64,000 nucleotides of DNA, taken from contig JBJMQS010000073.1 of assembly GCA_045802605.1 (NCBI GenBank), forward strand, positions 124,001-188,000. The letters are read 5' to 3'. The notes under the pieces were generated by a model, which was not told the origin of the DNA, did no database searches, and saw nothing but the letters and a program-made list of their open reading frames with translations. The number at the start of each line of letters is the position of its first letter. Position 1 is the first letter of the stretch. Source of the stretch: JBJMQS01 sp045802605. Lineage in GTDB: Bacteria > Planctomycetota > Planctomycetia > Gemmatales > Gemmataceae. Made by a program: the position numbers and the translations under genes. This document shows, one piece after another, positions 26,448 through 34,886 of the stretch.

Positions 26448-28079
26448 GTGCGAACCTTTCTTGGACTTGCACTCGTGATCGCGCTCACCGTGGGCCTCTT
26501 CGCCTGGCGGCAATCGGCGCATGAGCCTGGCTTGCCGCTCGCAGTGCCGGCCGGCGATCGCGAGATCGCCTGGATTCAGCCGGCCACGAGCGTTGGCGCG
26601 TGGGAACGCTTTGTCACTGGGGTGCTGCGGGTCCATCACGACTGGGCCGCCGTCAGCGTCGATGACTCGCGGGCCTTTCCCGAGCAAACCACGGCCGTGC
26701 CGGAAGTCGTGATCTCGTTGCAAAACGCCACCGGTAATTTGCGGATCCGCTGGTACAAGATTTCGAAAGATGCAAGCGTCAGCAACTTGGTCACCCGCCT
26801 GGCGCACCGCGATCCTGCGCCGTTGTGTGTTCTCGGTGGGGGCTCGTCCGATCGCGCTTTCGATCTGGCCCGCGCGATGAACGATCAATTGACCTGGGCG
26901 GGCGAAAGACCAACGTTGTTCTTCACCACTGCCACCGCTAGCACGATCGGCGATCCGAGCGAACCGCAGCCGCTCAACCTGATGGACGTGTACCCAGGCC
27001 GCTCGTTCCGGATGTGCTTCACCAACGCCCAGATTGCCAGTGCGGTCGTGGACTTTGTTTGGTCGCAGCCCGATTTGCGGCCGACCGGCGACCCCTCGCC
27101 TGTTCTCGGTTTGATCGGCGCGACTTCAGTCGAGACCGCTCTTACTAACCTAGCCCTCCAAGGCGATGAGAGCTCACCGATCGTCTCCGCGCTGGAATGG
27201 GATGACGATCCTTACTCCGTCGATCTCTCCCGTCAGTTTCATGCCGTCCTTCATGAGCCGCAATGGGGCCGGGTGCTGGTCCGTGAGACGCGCGGCATTC
27301 CATTCAGTGTCGGAGGGCAGTACGACCCAAATCCATGGGAAGCTGAGGCGGCCGAGCATCTGCTCTCGAGTCTGAAGTATGCTCCGTTTGAACGGCAACT
27401 GTTGGTGTTGCCGACCGTGGTCGCGCCAGCTCGCCGCGTGTTGCGCTCCATTACGAGTGCGTTGCCGCTCGTCGGCCGCAATCTGGTTGCCGTCACCGGC
27501 GATTCGATCAGCCTCAACAACATTTACCGCGACGCAGACATCGGCTGGGACACTCGCGCATTGGCCGTTCCGCTCGTCAGCTTCGCACATCAAAATCCGG
27601 TCGCGTGGGATGAGCCATCAATCGATGAAGAATTGCCGCAGTCACCGCCTCGGGATGACGAACACCCGCCGCCCGATCGGAATTCGCCCTCTTTTCTTTC
27701 ACCACCGACGAACACGGATGAGGCCCTACAGCATCGCGACATGATGCAATTGATCATCGAGGCGGCCTATCGAGTTCAGTCAAAGACCTTGCCCAGCACC
27801 ATGGCGAATAGCGACGAGTTCATCCGCCAACTGCGGACGTATCGCTCTGGCATGTTCGCGGCGAATGGCGATCGGATTGGCGGGCAGGGCGAGTATATTC
27901 TGTGTCTGCGGCCGCAATTCGCCACCGGCGGCGGCAGCGTCACTCAGGTGTTACCGACCGCAACCCTCGACGTATGGACACGGCAACCGAATGCGATTGA
28001 TCCTCAACGCAAAAGCCGATGGGTTCGTGTGAAGCGACTCATCTTAAACCATGACCGAGATCGCACCGCCAAAAACTGA
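26448..28079 (+). CDS. Membrane-anchored periplasmic protein, possible sensor partner of kinase
   Basis: 543 residues with GTG start at 26448 (AGGA upstream). An N-terminal membrane anchor (FLGLALVIALTVGLFAW) is followed by a large soluble domain. Alternating alpha/beta segments (DPAPLCVLGGGSSDRAFDLARAMN, VLGLIGATSVETALTNLAL, GRNLVAVTGDSISLNNIYRDADI) resemble the two-lobed periplasmic-binding fold, but I do not recognise a named family. A Pro-rich segment follows near 390-425. The gene overlaps the histidine kinase start by 29 bp, which suggests one operon and a sensor role; inference. Confidence 0.7.
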   Translation: MRTFLGLALVIALTVGLFAWRQSAHEPGLPLAVPAGDREIAWIQPATSVGAWERFVTGVLRVHHDWAAVSVDDSRAFPEQTTAVPEVVISLQNATGNLRIRWYKISKDASVSNLVTRLAHRDPAPLCVLGGGSSDRAFDLARAMNDQLTWAGERPTLFFTTATASTIGDPSEPQPLNLMDVYPGRSFRMCFTNAQIASAVVDFVWSQPDLRPTGDPSPVLGLIGATSVETALTNLALQGDESSPIVSALEWDDDPYSVDLSRQFHAVLHEPQWGRVLVRETRGIPFSVGGQYDPNPWEAEAAEHLLSSLKYAPFERQLLVLPTVVAPARRVLRSITSALPLVGRNLVAVTGDSISLNNIYRDADIGWDTRALAVPLVSFAHQNPVAWDEPSIDEELPQSPPRDDEHPPPDRNSPSFLSPPTNTDEALQHRDMMQLIIEAAYRVQSKTLPSTMANSDEFIRQLRTYRSGMFAANGDRIGGQGEYILCLRPQFATGGGSVTQVLPTATLDVWTRQPNAIDPQRKSRWVRVKRLILNHDRDRTAKN

Positions 28080-29760
28080 ACCGGCCCCGCCGGCCGGTCG
28101 TCGCTACGCCGCCGCACTCGTGGCCGGGTTGTTGATTTGGACTGGCTTGATCGGCATTCTGGCATATTTGCTCTATTCGCGTAGCTATTGGCTCCGCGAG
28201 TCGGATGAAGCGAATCTGCGCGAGTGGATCGATGAGGGCCGGGTCTTCCGCAAGACGTTGCCTGAGCTTGTCGCCGAATATCTGGAACTGCGCGATCGCT
28301 ACCAGACGCCAGACGACGAGGCGCTCGCGGTCCGCAAACGTCAAGAGATCGCCGAGCAACTCAAGCGGCTCGCCGATCCAACCCGCATCTACGCGGGGCA
28401 GATTCCGCTCTTCCCAGACATCTATCGCCTGGAAATTAGTTTCCCCGGCACGGGCTGGGACGCCATTGTCTGGAACTCCCCGTTGCCCCGGCCACGTTCG
28501 CCGGTCAAGGCAATCAGCAAGCTTCATTACGACATTCTCGGCACCGCCAATTCGCGCGCCCGGCTCCTCTGCGAATATCGCTTGCACGCCTACAACGCCC
28601 GGCAACGCGAGGCGGAGGAGGCGCAAAGCCGTTTGCTCATCGCCATCGGCATGGCAGTCGGCTTCGGCTTGCCGGCTTTCGCGTGGGTGTATTTCGCCTT
28701 GCAGCGCGAACGCTCCCGGGAACTGGCTCGATTGCGCGCGGTGCAGGGGGCCGAGCACGCGGCCAATGTTGCATTAAAAGAGACACTCGCCCGGCAAGAT
28801 GCCGAGCGCGCCAGCGAAGACCTGCAGCGGCAACTGCTCGAACGCAACTTAGAGACCGCGCGTCAGGAGAGCCGCGCCTCGGAGGCCGAGCGCGCCGCCC
28901 TCGAACTGAAGTCGCAGTTGTTCGCGTCCATCGGCATCATGGCCGGCTCCTACGCGCACAACATTAAGAACTTGCTCGTTCGTCCGAACGATTTGATCGC
29001 ACGCTGTTTGGATAGCGACGGCGTGCCCGACAAGCAGCACGCCATGCTTGGTGAAGTCAAGGAAACGCTCAGCATCGTCACCGATCGCCTCCAGCAAATT
29101 CTGCATACCGTGCGGCGAGACCCCACGCGCTCGGAAAAGACACCTGTCGATCTCAACAGTCTGCTGGGCGAGTTGGTAACGACTTGGCAGGAACTCGCAC
29201 GTGAAAAATGGAAGCTGATCCTGACCGCTGACTTGTCGCCCGGAGAGTTCGTCATTCCGGGCGACTCATCGCACTTGGTGCAAGCGTTCGAGAATCTCAT
29301 CTTCAATGCCCGCGACGCGACATTCGAGATGCGGAGCCGGCTGCGCGAGCGCGCCTACGCCGATCCAAATGCCGACCCAAACGCCCGCCAACAAGCGTTG
29401 CTCGATGCCGCGTCATGGCGCGGTGCCGCCACGGTTCGTACCCGCCGAGAGGGCGATGCGCTCATCGTCGAGGTTACGGACAATGGCATCGGCATGACCG
29501 AGGAAGTACGCCGGCGTTGCACTCAGACCCACTTCAGCACCAAACGTGACAACGCTTTGTTCGAAGGACTGACAGCCGGCATGGGGCTGGGCCTATCGTT
29601 CGTCACGATGGTTTTGGAGCGTCATGGCGCGACCCTCGAAATCGAGTCGGCGCCGGAGCGCGGCGCAACGTTTCGCATCACTTTTCCCACGTTTCCCACG
29701 GTCGGGCAGGATGGCGACGGTCGCTCGGCAGAACAGGTGCAGCCGAACGCCGTTCGCTAG
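28051..29760 (+). CDS. Sensor histidine kinase
   Basis: 569 residues. Membrane segments at about 15-37 and 192-212, an extracytoplasmic region between them, then a coiled coil (about 213-290). The phospho-acceptor segment is IMAGSYAHNIKNLLVRP with His303. The HATPase domain carries N-box NLIFNARDATFE, DNGIGMTEEV, then GLTAGMGLGLSFVTMVLERHGATLEIES and GATFRITFP. No response regulator is adjacent. The 29-bp overlap with the upstream periplasmic gene suggests co-translation. The ligand is unknown. Confidence 0.9.
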   Translation: MTEIAPPKTEPAPPAGRRYAAALVAGLLIWTGLIGILAYLLYSRSYWLRESDEANLREWIDEGRVFRKTLPELVAEYLELRDRYQTPDDEALAVRKRQEIAEQLKRLADPTRIYAGQIPLFPDIYRLEISFPGTGWDAIVWNSPLPRPRSPVKAISKLHYDILGTANSRARLLCEYRLHAYNARQREAEEAQSRLLIAIGMAVGFGLPAFAWVYFALQRERSRELARLRAVQGAEHAANVALKETLARQDAERASEDLQRQLLERNLETARQESRASEAERAALELKSQLFASIGIMAGSYAHNIKNLLVRPNDLIARCLDSDGVPDKQHAMLGEVKETLSIVTDRLQQILHTVRRDPTRSEKTPVDLNSLLGELVTTWQELAREKWKLILTADLSPGEFVIPGDSSHLVQAFENLIFNARDATFEMRSRLRERAYADPNADPNARQQALLDAASWRGAATVRTRREGDALIVEVTDNGIGMTEEVRRRCTQTHFSTKRDNALFEGLTAGMGLGLSFVTMVLERHGATLEIESAPERGATFRITFPTFPTVGQDGDGRSAEQVQPNAVR

Positions 29761-29906
29761 CTTTCCCGACTGTTACTGCGGGATTTGCCCTCAGAAATGG
29801 CCGCGAATCAACCCGCTCGTGCCGAGCGACTTCGCGTCTGGATGGTATGACCGGCGCGACCCATCGGATTGCCAACGGTCGCAATCTTCCCCCAAATCGG
29901 CTTGCC

Positions 29907-29934
29907 TTGCATTCACTTAGGGAGGGTTTAGAAT
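29907..29934 (+). promoter_or_regulatory. Candidate sigma70 promoter
   Basis: TTGCAT (29907-29912) and TAGAAT (29929-29934) with a 16-bp spacer, 45 bp upstream of the ATG at 29980. By eye only; planctomycete promoter consensus is poorly known. Confidence 0.3.
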
Positions 29935-29979
29935 CAAGAATCGGTGGATTTTCATCGTTCGCACCAGGCGGTGAGCGAC

Positions 29980-31290
29980 ATGGCTCAATACTACACCCTC
30001 GACGAGGCCTCCCGAAAACTCGGTATATCCGGTGAGGAGTTCCGTAAACGACTCGCGACCGAGTGGAAAACGCTTCGCCGCTTTCCGGACGGCAATACCC
30101 TTCGATTTCAATCGCGCGAAATCGACGAGTTGGCCCGCACGCTGGGCCGCTCCAGTGAACCCGATCTTCCCGCGGGCGAGGCCCCGTTGAAGCTCGCGGA
30201 AGAGGCCGGCCCCGCGGTTGGCTCATCCGCTGAACAGCAAATTTACGTGCCGCCTTCGTCGGACGACTTCGTTCCGCTGTCGCTCAATGACGGCGGTCCG
30301 AAGAGTACCAAGCCAGGTTCGGACAGCGACGTCAAGCTCGAGAAATCGGGCGACAGCGCCCGCGCTCAATCCAACGACGATGCAACCGAAGAGATGGACT
30401 TGCCGAAGCCTAAAGAAACGTTCGAGATCAAAGGCGAGTCCGCACCCAAACCCAAAACGAAGGTCGATAGCGCCAGTGAATTCGATCTCACGCTGGAATC
30501 CGAAAGCGATGAGTTCGATCTTCAATTGAGTGACGACGATTCGGAAGAAATCGACCTCGCTCGTGGCCGCAAAGGCAAGCGGGCTGGCGACTCCGGCATC
30601 AATCTCCAAGACCCTGCCGACTCTGGCATCTCGCTCGAGAAGGACTCGAGCGAGTTCGAGTTGCAACTCGAGTCGGACACCCCAGGGAAGAAGCCGCCAT
30701 CGTCGGGCAGATTGCACAAGCCGCCATCATCGAAAAAGCTACCGCCGCAAAAGCCACCCTCATCCAAGAAGCTACCGAAGCAGGCCGCCCCGGATTCAGA
30801 CAGCGAATTTGAACTGACGCTGGATGAAGGCTCAGACCCTGCGGCGACGGCGTTTGACTCCGGCGAGCAGAAGGACATCTTCGAGACCGATTTTGAACTA
30901 CCTGGCCTGGAAGATTCCGGGACCGGCGCGAATACCGATAGCGAGCTCGACTCTGATTTCGAGTTGAATGCCGATGACTCCGGCGACGAGAGCGCCAGCG
31001 AAGTCGTTGCGATCGAAGAAGAGGACGTCGAAGATGACCTGCAGCCACTCGATGAAGAGCCGGCCGAGCTTGAGCCCGTGGCCGCTGTCGAAGTTGCTCC
31101 TTCAAAGCCCGCGGAGTGGGGCGCACTGCCGGCCGTGGTCATGTCATTCAGCGTGCTCGTGATGTTCTTCGTTGGCGTCATGGGCTACGAGTTGCTGCAC
31201 AGCATGTGGGGCTACCACACAAATGGCAAAGCCTCCGGCGTCGTGATCAACACGGTGGCCGGGATGATCGGCGAGTTGCCGAAAGATTGA
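29980..31290 (+). CDS. Acidic HTH / transmembrane protein
   Basis: 436 residues from ATG 29980. The first 55 residues (YYTLDEASRKLGISGEEFR...WKTLRRFPDGN...FQSREIDELAR) look like a MerR/excisionase-type helix-turn-helix. A very long acidic, low-complexity region follows, rich in Ser, Asp and Glu (recurrent SEFELxLES/DSGIxL units) and with a Lys/Pro/Ser repeat (PPSSKKLPPQKPPSSKKLPK). One membrane segment lies near 385-405 (ALPAVVMSFSVLVMFFVGVMG). Architecture is known among planctomycetes but the role is not. Confidence 0.7.
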   Translation: MAQYYTLDEASRKLGISGEEFRKRLATEWKTLRRFPDGNTLRFQSREIDELARTLGRSSEPDLPAGEAPLKLAEEAGPAVGSSAEQQIYVPPSSDDFVPLSLNDGGPKSTKPGSDSDVKLEKSGDSARAQSNDDATEEMDLPKPKETFEIKGESAPKPKTKVDSASEFDLTLESESDEFDLQLSDDDSEEIDLARGRKGKRAGDSGINLQDPADSGISLEKDSSEFELQLESDTPGKKPPSSGRLHKPPSSKKLPPQKPPSSKKLPKQAAPDSDSEFELTLDEGSDPAATAFDSGEQKDIFETDFELPGLEDSGTGANTDSELDSDFELNADDSGDESASEVVAIEEEDVEDDLQPLDEEPAELEPVAAVEVAPSKPAEWGALPAVVMSFSVLVMFFVGVMGYELLHSMWGYHTNGKASGVVINTVAGMIGELPKD

Positions 31291-31310
31291 CCTTAATACC
31301 CAGATCAATG

Positions 31311-31345
31311 CGGCCCGCGAGCGAGTCTCGCGGGCCGTTTCGTTT
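31311..31345 (+). terminator. Rho-independent terminator between convergent genes
   Basis: Perfect 10-bp stem CGGCCCGCGA/TCGCGGGCCG, a 7-nt loop, then TTTCGTTT, just after the stop at 31290. It may also serve the convergent gene ending at 31344. Confidence 0.75.
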
Positions 31346-32984
31346 AATGGTTGGCGACGACAATCACTTCATAGTTGCGATAAAGGTCATGCTTCCGCGC
31401 CAAAATGTTGTGCGGTGAGCTGACCTTGCTCGCGAATTGGTCCCACGTCCGTGCCGGGCAAATCAAATAGCCAGGAAATGGCGATTCCAGGAAGTCCACG
31501 GCCATTTGCTCGTTGGGCAATTGCGACACTTCTCGCTGCGAATAAAAGACCAGGCTCGGTTGGAAATAGTCGTAGGTCGCGATCCGCATTTCCCGCTCGA
31601 GGTGACAAAGTGCCGCTTGGGCAACCAAGTCTTTGGGCGCCTTGAGCTTGTCAACGACGCGCACCGGGAAGGCGATCAAAAGCCCCAAAAACAGAATCGC
31701 TCCGCAAGTTGTGGCGGCCATCGCACGGCTTCGAAACTCAGGCCGCCGCCAACACCAAGCCAATATCGCTGCGGTGATCGGAATCGCTCCAATCGCCGCC
31801 CAGCGCTCCAGTCCCGGGATTGCGTTGCCCTTGAGTGCCGCCAATGGCACGATGCCGCTGGCAATCACCAGCCCGGTCGCGGTTATGATCCCGACCAAGC
31901 TCAGTGACGCCAAGCACAGCGGCATCACCCAACTCGCGGCGACCCACTCGCCGGCCTGCCAACGTCGCAGCGTGCGCGCGGTCAGTAGCGCGAGGGCAGG
32001 GTACATCGGGAAAATGTAGTTCGGCAGTTTCGTCGCCGCGGCGGAGAAAAACGCAAAATAGGCACCGACCCACAGCAACAGAAAGCGGCACGCGAGCCGT
32101 TTCTGATCGCTATCGTCCCGCGCCTCGGTAATGCAGTTCGTCAACGTCGGAATGACGAACACGCACCAAGGTGCGAAGCCGATGAAGAACACGAGGGGGT
32201 AAAAGTAAATTGGACCGGCATGTTGTTCGAGTGGCTCAAAGAACCGATTGACGTTTTCGTTCCACCAAAAGCCGCGCAAGAATTGCCCGCGCGTTTCCGA
32301 GCCGACCAGCACGTACCAGGGAAGGGCAATCGCCAGAAACACGACGAACCCGACACCAATTCGCCAGTTGAAAAACCTTTTCATTTCGCCGCGCGAAAAC
32401 AGAAACAGCGTGATAACGAATGTGGGCAGGATCAAGCCCACGGGCCCCTTCGCTAACACGGCGAGCGCGGTGCCCAGGGCACTGGTGATGAGCCAGAGTT
32501 TGCCGTCGTAGTTGTACCCGTGCCAAAAGAGCGTGAGTGCCAGCACGACTCCCAATAAGAGAAGCATGTCCGGCGTGGCCGCATGTGCCAGCAGGCAGAA
32601 TTGAATCGAGCTGGCGACAATCAACCCTGCATAAAGCCCCGTTCGTGGATCGAACATGCGCCGGCCAAGTTCGCACGTGGCCAACGCGACGAGAATCGAT
32701 GTCAAAGCGGACGGCAATCGGGCGGCGAACTCGTTGACCCCAAGCCGTTGGTAGGACATGGCCTGCAGCCAATACAACAGCGCCGGCTTGGCATTCCGCG
32801 GCTGCGAATTGAACTTCGGTACGATCCAGTTATCCGATTCCAGCATCTCACGCGCGGCTTCGGCATTCAGGCCTTCGTCGATGTCCCACAGGCTCGTCAT
32901 ACCCAGGCTGGGCAACGTCAATATCGCCGCGACAAATGCCACGGCAATGTAGTGAACCCATCGAGAATCATAAAATCGCTGCAT
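31344..32984 (-). CDS. GT39/ArnT-like membrane glycosyltransferase
   Basis: 546 residues with about a dozen hydrophobic segments. The first periplasmic loop has the catalytic-type motif SLWDIDEGLNAEAAREML (Asp-Glu), and KPALLYWLQAMSYQRLG follows; both are typical of ArnT/dolichyl-phosphate mannosyltransferase-like PMT_2 proteins. Later LAKGPVGLILP and KLPNYIFPMYPALALL also fit that family. It transfers a sugar from a polyprenyl-phosphate donor in the periplasm; the acceptor is unknown. Start at 32984 (MQRFYDSRW). Confidence 0.88.
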   Translation of the reverse strand: MQRFYDSRWVHYIAVAFVAAILTLPSLGMTSLWDIDEGLNAEAAREMLESDNWIVPKFNSQPRNAKPALLYWLQAMSYQRLGVNEFAARLPSALTSILVALATCELGRRMFDPRTGLYAGLIVASSIQFCLLAHAATPDMLLLLGVVLALTLFWHGYNYDGKLWLITSALGTALAVLAKGPVGLILPTFVITLFLFSRGEMKRFFNWRIGVGFVVFLAIALPWYVLVGSETRGQFLRGFWWNENVNRFFEPLEQHAGPIYFYPLVFFIGFAPWCVFVIPTLTNCITEARDDSDQKRLACRFLLLWVGAYFAFFSAAATKLPNYIFPMYPALALLTARTLRRWQAGEWVAASWVMPLCLASLSLVGIITATGLVIASGIVPLAALKGNAIPGLERWAAIGAIPITAAILAWCWRRPEFRSRAMAATTCGAILFLGLLIAFPVRVVDKLKAPKDLVAQAALCHLEREMRIATYDYFQPSLVFYSQREVSQLPNEQMAVDFLESPFPGYLICPARTWDQFASKVSSPHNILARKHDLYRNYEVIVVANH

Positions 32985-33064
32985 GCCAAGAATCCCGGAA
33001 ACCAGACGGATTTGGGCCCGCCGATATTAGGCAAATCACCGTTTTCCCACGAGAGCAATCGCCA

Positions 33065-34039
33065 ATGGACAGCGAATCACGCAGGTTTGTGGGTCTCGAC
33101 GTGGGTGGCACGACAATGAAAGCCGGCGTCGTGGACGATGCGGGCCAGTTGAAGAGCCACGCCACGATGCCCACTCAGACCGATCGGGGTCAAGAAGCCG
33201 GCTTGCAAACGATGGCCGAGTGCATCCGCCGCGCGGTCGCCGCGGCCTCCTTGAATATCGAAGACGTTACGGCCATCGGCGTGGCAGTTCCGGGTTCCCT
33301 GGACTTGGTTGATGGTGTCATTCTCGATCCGCCGAATCTGAAGCCCTGGCGAAACGTGCCCGTGAAACAGTTCATCACCGATACATTTGCTAGGCCCGTG
33401 GCATTTCAAAATGACGCCAACGCGGCCGTCTTCGGGGAGTTCTGGGTTGGCATCGGCCGCGAGTATCGGAGCCTCGTCTTGTTCACGCTGGGAACCGGTA
33501 TTGGCGGCGGCATCGTGCTGGATGGCAAAATTCTCGAAGGCGCGCACAGCCATGGCGGTGAGTTGGGCCAAACCAAGATCGAAGCGACTAACGGAAGGCT
33601 CTGCGGCTGTGGTCAACGCGGCTGCCTCGAGGCTTACGCCAGCGCGACCGCTGTCGTGAAAAGGACCGAGGAGGAGTTGGCTCAGTCGGACGAGGACTCT
33701 TCGTTGCGGAGGACGCTGAAAGAGAAGGGCCTGCTCACCGCGAAAGACATCTTCCTAGCAGCCAGGCATGACCCGCTGGCCATTCGGATCGTCGATCGCA
33801 CCGCGTTCTACCTCGGCGTCGCTTGCGCGAATGTCATGCACACCATTAACCCCGAGCTTATCTGCTTTGCTGGCGGCATGACCGGGGCGGGCCCGCCATT
33901 TCTCGATGCCATCCGCGGTTACGCACGCAGTCTCGCCTTCGCCCGGCCGGCCGAGCGGACAATCATCGAATATTCGGCACTTGGCAGCGATGCCGGCGTG
34001 ATTGGCGCCGCGGGATGTGCCCGAATGTTGATTGGCTAG
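33065..34039 (+). CDS. ROK family sugar kinase (glucokinase-like)
   Basis: 324 residues from ATG 33065. The N-terminal phosphate loop is FVGLDVGGTTMKAGVVDD. The catalytic-type Asp is in VAFQNDANAAVFGEFW, followed by TLGTGIGGGIVLDG and the HGGELGQTKI segment. The zinc motif is CGCGQRGCLEAYAS with the CxCGxxGCxE pattern. It lacks an N-terminal HTH, so it is a kinase rather than a repressor. It probably phosphorylates glucose or a related hexose. It is convergent with the TetR gene. Confidence 0.9.
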   Translation: MDSESRRFVGLDVGGTTMKAGVVDDAGQLKSHATMPTQTDRGQEAGLQTMAECIRRAVAAASLNIEDVTAIGVAVPGSLDLVDGVILDPPNLKPWRNVPVKQFITDTFARPVAFQNDANAAVFGEFWVGIGREYRSLVLFTLGTGIGGGIVLDGKILEGAHSHGGELGQTKIEATNGRLCGCGQRGCLEAYASATAVVKRTEEELAQSDEDSSLRRTLKEKGLLTAKDIFLAARHDPLAIRIVDRTAFYLGVACANVMHTINPELICFAGGMTGAGPPFLDAIRGYARSLAFARPAERTIIEYSALGSDAGVIGAAGCARMLIG

Positions 34040-34052
34040 ACCGCACCGCGGT

Positions 34053-34622
34053 TTATTTCTGTCGTGTGACGCCGAACAGAAAATCGCTCACGATGATCGC
34101 GGCAATGCCTTTGGGCCGCGGCTTGCGGCCAAAAAACGATATGCTCCGCAGGCCTCCCAGTAACATGTGGGCCGCCTGTTCCGGATCACGAATCGAAAAC
34201 TCGCGGGACTCATCGGCCAGCCGCAAGATTTCGGTGACCCATCCGACCACGCTATCGCGGCTCGCTTGCCAAGGCGACTTCGCCCCGTGAACCACTTCCA
34301 CCCGCTGGATCAGTGGCCCCAAATGCGGTTGCTCGTCAAAGAACCGAATACCGGAACCGACGATCGCCGTCAGTTTCGCTTGGGTGGCTTTGGCGCCATC
34401 CATCGCTTCGCGGCACTGTGCTAGGAATTGGTCCGACGCGCGTTTCAAAAGCGCGAGGAAAAGCTCCTCTTTATCCGCGAAGTAGCGATAGATCGTCCCT
34501 TTGCCGACGCCGGCCTCCGCAGCAATATCCTCCATGCGAACTTCGTGAAAGCGCTGCCCGCCGAAAAGACGCGTCGCCGCGTCGAGCATCTTGTCGGCCT
34601 GTTCTTGAGATTTGGTTCGCAC
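34053..34622 (-). CDS. TetR/AcrR family regulator
   Basis: 189 residues. The N-terminal HTH is DKMLDAATRLFGGQRFHEVRMEDIAAEAGVGKGTIYRYFADKEELF (residues 10-56); the C-terminal ligand domain is poorly conserved. It is divergent from the TPR protein gene at 34887 across 264 bp, in which an operator is likely but no clear palindrome was identified. Ligand unknown. Confidence 0.92.
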   Translation of the reverse strand: MRTKSQEQADKMLDAATRLFGGQRFHEVRMEDIAAEAGVGKGTIYRYFADKEELFLALLKRASDQFLAQCREAMDGAKATQAKLTAIVGSGIRFFDEQPHLGPLIQRVEVVHGAKSPWQASRDSVVGWVTEILRLADESREFSIRDPEQAAHMLLGGLRSISFFGRKPRPKGIAAIIVSDFLFGVTRQK

Positions 34623-34886
34623 GCCAGAATTTCGATCAATGGGGAGAGATTGCTTTTCACCAATGGTACGGGGTTTATTGAGCGATCACAAGTTGGCTCT
34701 TGGACGAGCTTTCAGGCGATCAGAGTTGCAATTGACGGTTTGCTGGCATGGGTTTAGGATGCCGCCCCGACCGCGTGTTAGCACGGTCAAGCGCTCGAGT
34801 GCAGTCGAATTGTCAACTGCCACGGCCGCCTGCCACATCGACGGGCAAACTGGGTTTCGCCCGCGTCGGTCCATGAGACACGAGCG

